Part shown: positions 1 to 8,062 of the stretch, one piece after another
How positions within the stretch are numbered: position 1 is the first letter of the stretch
Layout: every line of letters begins with the position of its first letter
Source: Dehalococcoidia bacterium UBA2991
GTDB lineage: Bacteria; Chloroflexota; Dehalococcoidia; Tepidiformales; Tepidiformaceae
Direction: 5' to 3'
Length of the DNA: 64,000 bases
Assembly (NCBI GenBank): GCA_002346645.1
Contig: DEAD01000001.1
Coordinates: 84,561 to 148,560, forward strand
The notes under the pieces: model-generated
Databases searched by the model: none
What the model saw: the letters and a program-made list of their open reading frames with translations, nothing else
Told to the model about the DNA's origin: nothing
Made by a program: the position numbers and the translations under genes

Positions 1-796
1 CAGTACCTTCATCAAGCCAGGAAGGTACCTGGCCGAGGCCACTCTCTCCGGCAGCCTTAGTAAGGATGTGAGTGAACTCGTGGCGAAGCGTGTCACTACG
101 GTCTCGCGTGCCGCAGCTGCGGTCGATCAAGAAGATGATGTTTATCGCGACCTGACTGCCGCAAAGAACAGTAGCAGCGTCGTACACCTCACTCCGCCTA
201 GGCTGTGCTTCTTCAAGATCTGATTCGTTAGCAAACAGGACAGCTATCACAGGAACGACCTCGAGCTCCGTTTGGAGGAGCTTTCCCATACGCTGGTAGG
301 TACGCTTCCCATCTTCGAGAAACCGAAGAGCAGTACTCTCCTGGTTTCCGTGATAGTAGACCCGCATGAAGTCATTACTAACGCTCTGCCACTCTTTTCC
401 AGGGGGCAGATAAACGTAGCTGGCCTCATCGCTCACAACGGCAGTGCCATCAGCAAGCGTTAATTCCCAGTAGTAGACAAGTTCACTACCGACAGGGATG
501 AACCCGAGCGTCCCAGTAGGGACCCGAACCACCAACTGAATATCCCCATTAGCAATGACCTGAAACGATTCGGGCTTCGCCCGAGCAAGGGTTCCAGCTC
601 CAGTGACACGGTAACGAAGCGTGACATCTGTTACCTCGTCGGGAACCGATGCTACGAGTCTGAAATACAGGAATTGTGGGAATTCATTTTCGATAGTAGT
701 CGAAAAACTTGGAGACTGAGCTAACGAGCTCGCCGGGAACCCAACCAAAAGGCCAACAAGGAAGCCAACCAGAGGCAGGAGGACTGCCCGCCTCAT
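1..796 (-). CDS. Secreted peptidase-MA-like metallopeptidase, 3' end cut by the window edge
   Basis: I read this by translating the minus strand from an ATG at 796; 265 codons stay open to the edge. The product starts with a basic, hydrophobic segment ending near Ala-Gln, which looks like a Sec signal peptide (about residues 1-27). A beta-rich extracellular region follows. Near residue 239 there is HEFTH, the zinc-binding HExxH signature, and about 20 residues later WLDEG, the second-glutamate motif of the gluzincin peptidase-MA-like families. The C-terminus lies outside the window. Its ATG overlaps the prfB stop (ATGA), so the two genes are translationally coupled. The substrate is unknown. 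Family assignment is good from the two motifs; function beyond a secreted zinc peptidase is inference. Confidence 0.8.
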   Translation of the reverse strand, partial: MRRAVLLPLVGFLVGLLVGFPASSLAQSPSFSTTIENEFPQFLYFRLVASVPDEVTDVTLRYRVTGAGTLARAKPESFQVIANGDIQLVVRVPTGTLGFIPVGSELVYYWELTLADGTAVVSDEASYVYLPPGKEWQSVSNDFMRVYYHGNQESTALRFLEDGKRTYQRMGKLLQTELEVVPVIAVLFANESDLEEAQPRRSEVYDAATVLCGSQVAINIIFLIDRSCGTRDRSDTLRHEFTHILTKAAGESGLGQVPSWLDEGT

Positions 797-1897
797 GCCT
801 CTTCCCCAACTCGGGCACGAAGGTAAGACGCCATCAGGTCGTCAAGGTCACCATCCAGCACTGCAGCCGTATTGCTGGTTTCGAACTCAGTCCGATGATC
901 CTTGACCAATTTATAGGGGTGGAGCACGTAGCTTCGAATCTGATTTCCCCAGCCCATATCTATGTGTTTACCTTTGAGACGAGCTCTCTCCTCCTCCTGG
1001 GCGAGCAATTCCCGCTCGAGAAGGCGGGCCTCAAGAACTTTCATGGCACTGGTGCGATTGCGATGCTGGGATCTTTCGTTCTGGCAGGTGACCACGATTC
1101 CCGTTGGTATGTGCGTGATACGAATCGCGGTGGAGTTCTTCTGGACATTTTGCCCACCGTGACCACTCGCGCGAAAAACATCGACACGTATTTCATCTGG
1201 ACTAATTTCGATCTCGTTGTTGGAGGTAACTTCTGGCATAACCTCAACCTTGGCAAAGCTGGTGTGCCGAGCATGAGCAGCGTCAAAAGGGGAAAGCCGG
1301 ACGAGGCGATGGACGCCTCTCTCGCTGGCAAGGTAGCCAAAGGCTAAAGGCCCCCTCACCTCGACAGTCGTACTCTTAATTCCAGCCTCCTCGCCTTCCG
1401 TAGTATCTAGAACCTCAGTGGAATAGCCGTGCGCTTCAGACCAACGCAGGTACATTCGCAAGAGCATCTCCGCCCAATCCTGTGACTCAGTTCCCCCAGC
1501 TCCCGCGTGAATCGCGAGGATAGCATCACGCTGGTCGTATTCCCCTGAGAGCTGTAGCTCAAATTCAAGCCGTTCTAGCTCACCCTCAAGGCCAAGCAGC
1601 TCCCCGGAGGCCTGTTCTGCAAAGGAATCATCATCTTCAGCGATTGCAAGCTCGAGTAACTCCACTTGGTCCCGCGCCCGTCCTTCCAGACCACGCCATG
1701 TCTCGACGCGTTCTCTCAAGACAGAGATCTCCTGCATTACGACTCGAGCCATGTCCGAGTCATCCCAAAAGGACGCCTCTGAGGATTGCGTCTCCAGCTC
1801 TGTTAGTCGCTCTTCTGCTACGGAGAGGTCAAAGCCGCACCAACGTGTCAGAGATGCGCAGGAGCAGATCGCGAGCCTGGCTTAGCAACTGGTGCAT
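793..1897 (-). CDS. prfB: Peptide chain release factor 2, expressed by +1 programmed frameshift
   Basis: RF2 recognises UGA and UAA stop codons and triggers peptidyl-tRNA hydrolysis. The main frame (793-1752) holds the SPF-type anticodon-mimic tripeptide and the GGQ catalytic motif (in SGHGGQN). The N-terminus is in another frame: ATG at 1897 reads about 22 codons to CTT TGA C at 1834-1828. A +1 slip there joins the frame that continues into D-L-S-V-A-E-E-R, typical RF2 sequence. The joined product is about 367 residues, the usual RF2 length. The internal ATG at 1752 is therefore not the true start. folD ends 32 bases upstream, and the stop overlaps the start of the peptidase gene. The Shine-Dalgarno-like element before the slip site is weak. 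Autoregulation by RF2 level is established for this site class. Confidence 0.96.
1828..1834 (-). promoter_or_regulatory. RF2 programmed +1 frameshift site CTTTGAC
   Basis: On the minus strand the heptamer CTTTGAC puts a UGA stop in the frame that starts at 1897. The next frame, starting GAC, continues as RF2. In many bacteria low RF2 lets the ribosome pause at UGA and slip from CUU to UUU, which restores RF2 synthesis. Protein similarity on both sides of the site supports it here. Confidence 0.93.
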
Positions 1898-1929
1898 GAC
1901 ATCAGTGTCCCAAGGAATGCGATGAGAGG

Positions 1930-2823
1930 CTAGCGAAGGTTCGCTAAACGGGCAGCACGGACAGTGTTTTCGAGCAACATAGCAATCGTCATCGGACCAA
2001 CTCCACCAGGAACCTTTGTAATATTCCCAGCAACGTCGGCAACGCTATCGAAATCCACATCGCCAATTAGACGCCACCCTCTCTTTCGGGAAGCATCATC
2101 GATCCGGTTAGTACCTACGTCGATCACTGTTGCACCGGGCTTCACCATGTCTCCAGTTACTGTGTTTGGACATCCCGCAGCAACTACAAGGATGTCGGCA
2201 GTTCGGGTATGGGCGGCAAGATCGGTGGTACCGGTATGACAGAGCGTCACGGTAGCATTCGCCCCAGAAGCCTTATTTGCCAGAAGAACAGCCAGCGGCC
2301 TCCCCACCAGCGAAGAACGTCCCACAACGACTGCATGGGCCCCAGCAGGGTCAATACCAGAGCGAGCTATCAAGTGCATAACCCCTTTGGGGGTGCAAGG
2401 AATAGGCCCACTAGTTTCACCAAGTAGAAGGCGACCAAGATTAGAGGGATGCAGTCCGTCGACATCCTTTGCGGGTTCGATGGCATCCAGAACAGCTCGC
2501 TCGTCAAGATGTTCAGAGAGAGGGAGCTGCTGGAGAATTGCATGGAATCGATTATCGGCATTGAGTGCTGCAATGCGTTCCAGTAATTCTTGTTGAGAGA
2601 TGGTCGCAGGAAGACGGATAGTCTTTGAAAAAATCCCGATTTCGGCGCAGGCCGCAGCCTTGGCTGTAACGTAGCTAACAGAGCCCGGGTCATCACCTAC
2701 AAGAACAACCGCAAGGCCGGGAGTCACGCCAGTGGAAGCCAGTTCAGAGACTTCACCAGCAAGATTGACACGGAGCTCTGCGGCGATGACCCGTCCGTCG
2801 ATGATTGTGGCAGTCATAGTCAA
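1930..2823 (-). CDS. folD: Bifunctional methylenetetrahydrofolate dehydrogenase / methenyl-THF cyclohydrolase
   Basis: FolD interconverts 5,10-methylene-, 5,10-methenyl- and 10-formyl-tetrahydrofolate in the cytosol and produces or uses NADPH. The 297-residue product has the usual family length. Visible motifs include the Y-V-T-A-K segment near residue 50, which carries the catalytic lysine, the DGLHP loop, and the nucleotide-binding stretch around VVGRSSLVGRPLA. The C-terminus PGGVGPMT is a strong family signature. Translation could begin at the first or the third codon, since both are ATG; no clear ribosome-binding site decides it. It lies upstream of prfB on the same strand and is divergent from acpS, with 47 bases between the starts. 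Confidence 0.96.
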   Translation of the reverse strand: MTMTATIIDGRVIAAELRVNLAGEVSELASTGVTPGLAVVLVGDDPGSVSYVTAKAAACAEIGIFSKTIRLPATISQQELLERIAALNADNRFHAILQQLPLSEHLDERAVLDAIEPAKDVDGLHPSNLGRLLLGETSGPIPCTPKGVMHLIARSGIDPAGAHAVVVGRSSLVGRPLAVLLANKASGANATVTLCHTGTTDLAAHTRTADILVVAAGCPNTVTGDMVKPGATVIDVGTNRIDDASRKRGWRLIGDVDFDSVADVAGNITKVPGGVGPMTIAMLLENTVRAARLANLR

Positions 2824-2870
2824 AGGGTACGGGTCAGGCGAGGGAAAGAGCGAGGGGCTAGGATCATGAT

Positions 2871-3317
2871 ATGACTCGCAAATATGCGCATGGCATCGAC
2901 ATTATCGAAATCGCACGCGTAAAGGCAGTACTCGACCGACACGGCGAACGCTTCCTAAAGCGGGTGTTTACCGATGACGAAGTCAGCCATTGTCGTGGAC
3001 GTGTTCCAGAACTCGCGGCCCGCTTTGCCGCAAAAGAAGCAGTGATGAAGGCACTAGGTACTGGAGTGCGAGGGGTCGGGTGGCGCGACATCGAGATTCT
3101 ACCAAACCGACGGGGGAAACCATTGGTGTTCCTCTACCACCGAGGCGCAAAAAGGGCGGATAAGATCGAGCTAAAGGGACTAGACATTAGCCTCACCCAC
3201 TCAAAGGAATTCGCCATAGCCTCTGTGGTAGGAGAACGGGCGCTAACAGAAATGGAAGATACGCCCCGCATAGGAGAGGCTGCACAAAGGCTAGTACGCG
3301 AGGAAGGCCTGCGATGA
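2871..3317 (+). CDS. acpS: Holo-[acyl-carrier-protein] synthase
   Basis: AcpS transfers 4'-phosphopantetheine from CoA to the conserved serine of acyl carrier protein, activating it for fatty-acid synthesis. The N-terminal H-G-I-D-I-I-E-I motif (magnesium-binding Asp) and the FAAKEAVMKALGTG motif are both present, along with a late S-L-T-H-S segment near the active site. At 148 residues it is slightly longer than the usual 120-130 because of a charged C-terminal tail of about 20 residues. It starts a plus-strand cluster with nnrE-nnrD and fabF, so fatty-acid functions are grouped. It is divergent from folD. Confidence 0.94.
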   Translation: MTRKYAHGIDIIEIARVKAVLDRHGERFLKRVFTDDEVSHCRGRVPELAARFAAKEAVMKALGTGVRGVGWRDIEILPNRRGKPLVFLYHRGAKRADKIELKGLDISLTHSKEFAIASVVGERALTEMEDTPRIGEAAQRLVREEGLR

Positions 3318-3383
3318 ACCCTGGGGAAAGCCCCGTTACCGTAACTATCAACTCGTACCTGGACCAGATTGGGGGTTGGCCAT

Positions 3384-4937
3384 ATGAAGCTAGTCACTGT
3401 TGAAGAGATGCGTGCAATGGAGCTCGCTGCTGTTGAAGCAGGCGTGAGTGAAGAGCAAATGATGGAGGAAGCAGGATTGGCGGCGGCACAGGAAGCATGG
3501 ATGCTCCTGGGAACACTTGAAGGGCGGGAGATCGTTGTGCTAGCCGGCCCAGGAAATAACGGGGGCGATGGCCTCGTAGCCGCTCGCCACCTGCACGATT
3601 GGGGGGCAGAGGTAACAGTAGTAGCACCACGAGGCCGGCGGGACGATTCCAATCTGGCGGAACTGAAATCACGACAAATCAATGTGGCGCAAAAGGACAA
3701 TTTCGGTGAAGCCCTACCACTGCTAACAACCGCTGACCTAGTACTCGATGGCCTTCTAGGAGTCGGGAAAAAGAGACCGTTAACAGAAGACGAACCCATA
3801 GGGGAAGCGCTAGTCGCATTAGAAAACGCCCGCTCAAGTGCGCATCCTCCTAAAGTGCTCGCAATTGACCTCCCAACAGGTCTAGATGCCGATGGGGGCG
3901 GGGTTGACTCCCTTACGGTGGCAGCCGATCTAACAGTGACTTTCGGATTGCCAAAAGTGGGGATGTATCAGGCTATGGGGAGCGGCGTAGTAGGCAGGGT
4001 ACAGGTGGTCGACATCGGCATTCCCCAAGTAGCAATGGAGGAAGCCTTACTGGAACTAATCACCTCCCGCTGGGCACACGAGACGCTTCCAGAGCGGCCG
4101 GAGGACGGGAACAAGGGTACCTTCGGAAAGGTGCTGGTCGTGGGGGGTTGTATGAGGTACCGAGGCGCTCCTGCACTGGTAGCTAAAGCAGCCTATCGGA
4201 CGGGAGCAGGACTTGTGACGATAGCGTGCCCAGAACCGATCATTGCCTCTATTGCCCCAATAACAGCAGAAACAACATGGCTCCCGCAGGAGGCTGCCAA
4301 GGACGGCGGCCTGCAGGGCAAAGCTGCGCTCGAGCTACGCCCCGAGTGGGCTTCTTTCGACGCAGGTGTTGTGGGACCGGGGCTAGGACACACAGGTGAG
4401 ACACGTTCCCTGATTTGGGCCCTGCTTCCCGACGCAGCACAGGATATTGCAGGACGAATCGTTATCGATGCAGACGCACTCAATGGCTTAGCAGAACTCG
4501 AGGACGGAGCGGAGCGAACGCCAGCCGGGGCCGTCCTAACCCCTCACCCCGGAGAGATGGCCCGACTACTGAAATCGACTGTGGAGGATGTGCAAGCGAA
4601 CCGCGTAGGAGCTGCGCGCGAAGCATCCAGGCGCTACGGCTGCACAGTTGTTCTCAAAGGGGCACACTCCGTTGTAGCAAACGCCGAGGGGCAGGTCCGG
4701 ATCTCCCCATTCGCAAATCCCTTGCTGGCTACAGCGGGGAGCGGCGACGTACTCGCAGGAATGATCGCGGGATATCTAGGGCAAGGCTTAGACGCCTTTG
4801 ATGCGGGCACCCTAAGCGTCTACTTACACGCGGCGGTAGGCGAGGCACTGCGCCTAGACTATGGAGAGAGTGGACTGCTAGCGGGAGAGCTCACGGCTCG
4901 GCTACCCAAAGTCATCCGCGAGATAGTAGAGGCCTGA
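3384..4937 (+). CDS. nnrD: Bifunctional NAD(P)H-hydrate epimerase / ADP-dependent NAD(P)H-hydrate dehydratase
   Basis: This fusion repairs damaged NAD(P)H hydrates. The N-terminal YjeF/NnrE-type domain (about residues 1-215) epimerises R and S forms; the nucleotide-binding stretch AGPGNNGGDG is visible near residue 55. The C-terminal ribokinase-like NnrD domain (about 225-517) uses ADP to dehydrate the S form; it shows NKGTFGKVLV and the late TAGSGDVLAG motif. The total of 517 residues fits the usual fused architecture. I chose ATG 3384 because GGGGG lies about eight bases upstream; an in-frame TTG at 3369 overlaps that ribosome-binding site and is unlikely to be the start. It lies between acpS and fabF. 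Confidence 0.95.
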   Translation: MKLVTVEEMRAMELAAVEAGVSEEQMMEEAGLAAAQEAWMLLGTLEGREIVVLAGPGNNGGDGLVAARHLHDWGAEVTVVAPRGRRDDSNLAELKSRQINVAQKDNFGEALPLLTTADLVLDGLLGVGKKRPLTEDEPIGEALVALENARSSAHPPKVLAIDLPTGLDADGGGVDSLTVAADLTVTFGLPKVGMYQAMGSGVVGRVQVVDIGIPQVAMEEALLELITSRWAHETLPERPEDGNKGTFGKVLVVGGCMRYRGAPALVAKAAYRTGAGLVTIACPEPIIASIAPITAETTWLPQEAAKDGGLQGKAALELRPEWASFDAGVVGPGLGHTGETRSLIWALLPDAAQDIAGRIVIDADALNGLAELEDGAERTPAGAVLTPHPGEMARLLKSTVEDVQANRVGAAREASRRYGCTVVLKGAHSVVANAEGQVRISPFANPLLATAGSGDVLAGMIAGYLGQGLDAFDAGTLSVYLHAAVGEALRLDYGESGLLAGELTARLPKVIREIVEA

Positions 4938-4974
4938 TGTATACTCGACTCCCAGCAGGTTTGGCAGATCAGGC

Positions 4975-6219
4975 ATGAACAGGCGCGTCGTTATTACTGG
5001 TCTGGGCATGGTTACACCACTAGGTCTTGATGCACAGACTACGTGGGACGCCTTACTAGCGGGCAACTCCGGCCTCGGTTTGATTACGCAGTTCAAAGAC
5101 GAGCGCTTCGGCGACGTCGTTGCCGCTGAAGTGAAGGACTTTGACCCCACGGCTTTCATGGATCGCAAGGTCGCAAGACGCACGGACCGCTTTATACAGT
5201 TTGCCTTTGTAGCAGCCGATGAGGCACTCCGAATGGCAAAGTACGAGACACGTGTAGACAACCAACATCGCGTAGCAACAATCATCGGAACAGCTGTCGG
5301 CGGAGTACTGTCGATGGCACGCGAGAACGAAGTTCTGCAAGAGCGTGGGCCGCGACGAATCAGTCCATTTCTAATGACCCAGATGCTACCGGACATGGCC
5401 TCGGGCCAGCTAAGCATTCGATTAGGTGCCAAAGGCGTAAATTTCTCGGTGACCAGCGCATGTGCTAGCGGGGCGGATGCAATAGGGGTGGGCGCAGCGA
5501 TGATTCGGCAGGGAGAGGTGGATGTTGCCATCACAGGAGGCTCTGAGGCCGCAATCACGCCTCTGGTAGTTGCTGGCTTTGCTGCCGCAAAGGCACTAAC
5601 AGAATCGAGGGATCCGAGAAAGGCTTCAAGGCCCTTCGATCTCAATCGAGACGGTTTCGTAATGGCCGAAGGTGCTGGAGTGCTAGTACTGGAAGAAGAA
5701 GGACATGCACTCGCTCGAGGAGCCACCATTCTGGCCGAGTTAGCTGGATACGGAGCAACCAGCGACGCCTACCACGTGACCCAACCCGCTGAGAACGCCT
5801 CTGGCGCAACACGAGCCATGCAAGCGGCACTAGAGGACGCAAATGCCACCCCCGATGATATCGACTATCTAAACGCACACGGCACCTCAACACCGCTAAA
5901 CGACAAGTTCGAGACAATGGCAGCAAAGCAAGTATTTGGGGATCATGCTTACACCATGCCAATCAGCTCGACCAAGTCAGCGACGGGACACCTTCTGGGG
6001 GCTGCCGGGGCGATAGAAGCAGCAATATCCATTCAAGCACTCCAACACAGTGCAATCCCGCCAACAATCAACTATGAGACACCGGACCCGGCCTGTGACC
6101 TTGACTATGTCCCCAACGTGGCACGTTCCGCACCACTTCGAGCAGTGATGTCGAATGCCTTTGGATTCGGGGGACACAACAGCTCCCTCATCTTTCAACA
6201 GCACGCGCGATCCATATGA
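4975..6219 (+). CDS. fabF: Beta-ketoacyl-[acyl-carrier-protein] synthase II
   Basis: FabF condenses malonyl-ACP with acyl-ACP in fatty-acid elongation. The catalytic Cys is at residue 163 in TSACASG, and both active-site histidines are visible, in NAHGTS and in KSATGH. The C-terminal NAFGFGGHN segment is the family signature. The length (414) is standard for FabF. The stop overlaps the recJ start by four bases (ATGA), so the two are co-translated. acpS, upstream in the same cluster, supplies the activated carrier. No acpP is seen in the window. Confidence 0.96.
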   Translation: MNRRVVITGLGMVTPLGLDAQTTWDALLAGNSGLGLITQFKDERFGDVVAAEVKDFDPTAFMDRKVARRTDRFIQFAFVAADEALRMAKYETRVDNQHRVATIIGTAVGGVLSMARENEVLQERGPRRISPFLMTQMLPDMASGQLSIRLGAKGVNFSVTSACASGADAIGVGAAMIRQGEVDVAITGGSEAAITPLVVAGFAAAKALTESRDPRKASRPFDLNRDGFVMAEGAGVLVLEEEGHALARGATILAELAGYGATSDAYHVTQPAENASGATRAMQAALEDANATPDDIDYLNAHGTSTPLNDKFETMAAKQVFGDHAYTMPISSTKSATGHLLGAAGAIEAAISIQALQHSAIPPTINYETPDPACDLDYVPNVARSAPLRAVMSNAFGFGGHNSSLIFQQHARSI

Positions 6220-7916
6220 CATCTCCAGCGCGGCCAACACCGCGCTGGCAGCTTCGCCGTGCCTTTGCACACCAGGAGCGGCTCCCTAACCTCCCCCCTA
6301 TTGTTGGAACGGTTCTAGCCGCGCGAGGCATAACAACACGAGAGGCTGCAGAACATTTCTATAAGCCATACCTAGATGCGCGACACGACCCACTTTTGCT
6401 GCCAGGCATGGACCTAGCTATACAGCGCACCCGCGAGGCCATCGAAACTGGGGAGATAATCGCACTCTTTGGAGACTTTGATGTCGATGGGGTGACTTCA
6501 ATTGCCCTACTGAAGCTCGCACTAGAGCGTCTCGGGGCTAAAACGATCCCATACCTACCAGATCGATTTCGCGAAGGGTATGGGCTCAACGTAGATGCAG
6601 TCGACCTGCTTCGGGAAGAGGGGGCGGGATTGCTTATCAGCGCAGACTGCGGGACAAGTTCAGTATCAGAGATTGCGCACGCGAATAAACAGGGGACAGA
6701 TGTGATCGTTCTAGATCACCACACCGTTCCATCGGAGCTGCCGGCCGCCCTAGCGGTCATCAACCCTAAGCGAGAAGAGTCCCCCTATCCATTCAGCGAG
6801 CTAGCAGCAGTAGGGGTGGCCTACAGATTCCTGCAAGCACTATACGAATCACTGGGCCGGGAACTCCCAGAGCGAGATTTCCTAGACCTAGTAGCCCTCG
6901 GAACTGTTGTAGACGTGGCTCCACTGGAGAACGAAAACCGAGCAATTGTTGCTGCAGGCCTGGAGCATATGCGGACTTCCCCACGACCAGGAGTAGAAGC
7001 ACTGGCAACAATCGCTGGCACAAATGCAGCGCGTATCCGTGCAGAGACCCTCGGCTTTGGGCTAGGTCCACGGCTTAACGCGGCAGGCAGGATGAAGCAC
7101 GCTCAAACCGCACTCAACCTATTGCTAGCAGAGACTCCACTAGCTGCCCGCCAAGTAGCGGAGGAGCTGGACCAACTTAACCGGCAACGTCAAACAGAGT
7201 GCGAGCAAGGCTTGTTAGAGTCCCAAGAACTGATAGGGGCTAGTGACGATCCTCTGACGATAGTTGGAAGTGAACGGATGCACGCGGGCATCATCGGGAT
7301 CGTCGCGGGGCGACTAGTAGAGTCCCGTTGCCGTCCAGCGATCGTGTATGAGCAGGGACCAGTGACAAGTCGGGCTAGCGCCCGGACTTTCGGAGCCTTC
7401 GATATCGTGAGAGCTATTCGGAAAGAGGCCGATCTGTTGGTGAGGCACGGGGGACATCGGGCGGCAGCAGGCCTCACCATCCGCAATGAGAATCTGCATG
7501 AATTCAAGGAGCGCATCCTGAATACGGCCGCAGAGCAACTTGCCCTGGAGGACCAACGCCCATCACTCACTATCGACGCAGAGACCTCACTAGGAGCGCT
7601 CTCGGGTTTGGAGATCCGGGGCCTGACGCAATTCGAACCATGCGGCCATGGGAATCGGCGTCCGGTCCTGCTTAGCCGTAACGTTGAACTGCGCGATGCT
7701 CGCCGAGTAGGCGCGGACAAGAGCCACCTCAAACTGAAGGTACGGGAAGGGGCCTCAACGTGGCCGGGCATTGCCTTCCGCATGGGAGACATGGAACCCG
7801 CTCAGGAAATAGATATTGTCTATTCAATCAGCCGCGAGTGGCGAGGTGAGCGCATGGAGCTGGAGATTTTGGACTTCGCGCCCAGCTCAGAACGAAGACC
7901 ATTGGTAGTTAGTTAG
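6216..7916 (+). CDS. recJ: Single-stranded-DNA-specific 5'-3' exonuclease RecJ
   Basis: RecJ degrades 5'-ended single-stranded DNA in recombination and repair. The DHH-family motifs appear in order: DFDVDG near residue 88, a DCG segment near 143, and DHHT near 165, giving the manganese/magnesium-binding aspartates and histidines. The DHHA1 region follows, with GGHRAAAG near residue 410, and a C-terminal OB-like domain completes the 566 residues, the usual length. The gene overlaps fabF by four bases. It converges with nadE, leaving a 146-base gap with a small hairpin. Confidence 0.96.
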   Translation: MTSPARPTPRWQLRRAFAHQERLPNLPPIVGTVLAARGITTREAAEHFYKPYLDARHDPLLLPGMDLAIQRTREAIETGEIIALFGDFDVDGVTSIALLKLALERLGAKTIPYLPDRFREGYGLNVDAVDLLREEGAGLLISADCGTSSVSEIAHANKQGTDVIVLDHHTVPSELPAALAVINPKREESPYPFSELAAVGVAYRFLQALYESLGRELPERDFLDLVALGTVVDVAPLENENRAIVAAGLEHMRTSPRPGVEALATIAGTNAARIRAETLGFGLGPRLNAAGRMKHAQTALNLLLAETPLAARQVAEELDQLNRQRQTECEQGLLESQELIGASDDPLTIVGSERMHAGIIGIVAGRLVESRCRPAIVYEQGPVTSRASARTFGAFDIVRAIRKEADLLVRHGGHRAAAGLTIRNENLHEFKERILNTAAEQLALEDQRPSLTIDAETSLGALSGLEIRGLTQFEPCGHGNRRPVLLSRNVELRDARRVGADKSHLKLKVREGASTWPGIAFRMGDMEPAQEIDIVYSISREWRGERMELEILDFAPSSERRPLVVS

Positions 7917-7975
7917 AGCTTGAGGATTGACGGGTCTTAATATTTCCGATTTGCCCCTAACTTTCGCAGTTCCTT

Positions 7976-7994
7976 CTGCTCAGAGGCTGAGCAG
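7976..7994. terminator. Short hairpin between convergent recJ and nadE
   Basis: CTGCTCA and TGAGCAG are perfect 7-base inverted repeats separated by five bases, in the gap between two convergent genes. No run of T follows on either strand, so termination is only a guess from position and symmetry. Confidence 0.3.
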
Positions 7995-8062
7995 ATCCCT
8001 CCTAAGACCCTTTAACACTTTCCCATAGTCAACAAGTTACCCCGCCAACAACTAGCCAATGT

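Noticed and set aside
709..1347. 212-residue plus-strand frame antisense to prfB
   Set aside because: It lies opposite conserved RF2 sequence and the secreted peptidase start; no family resemblance.
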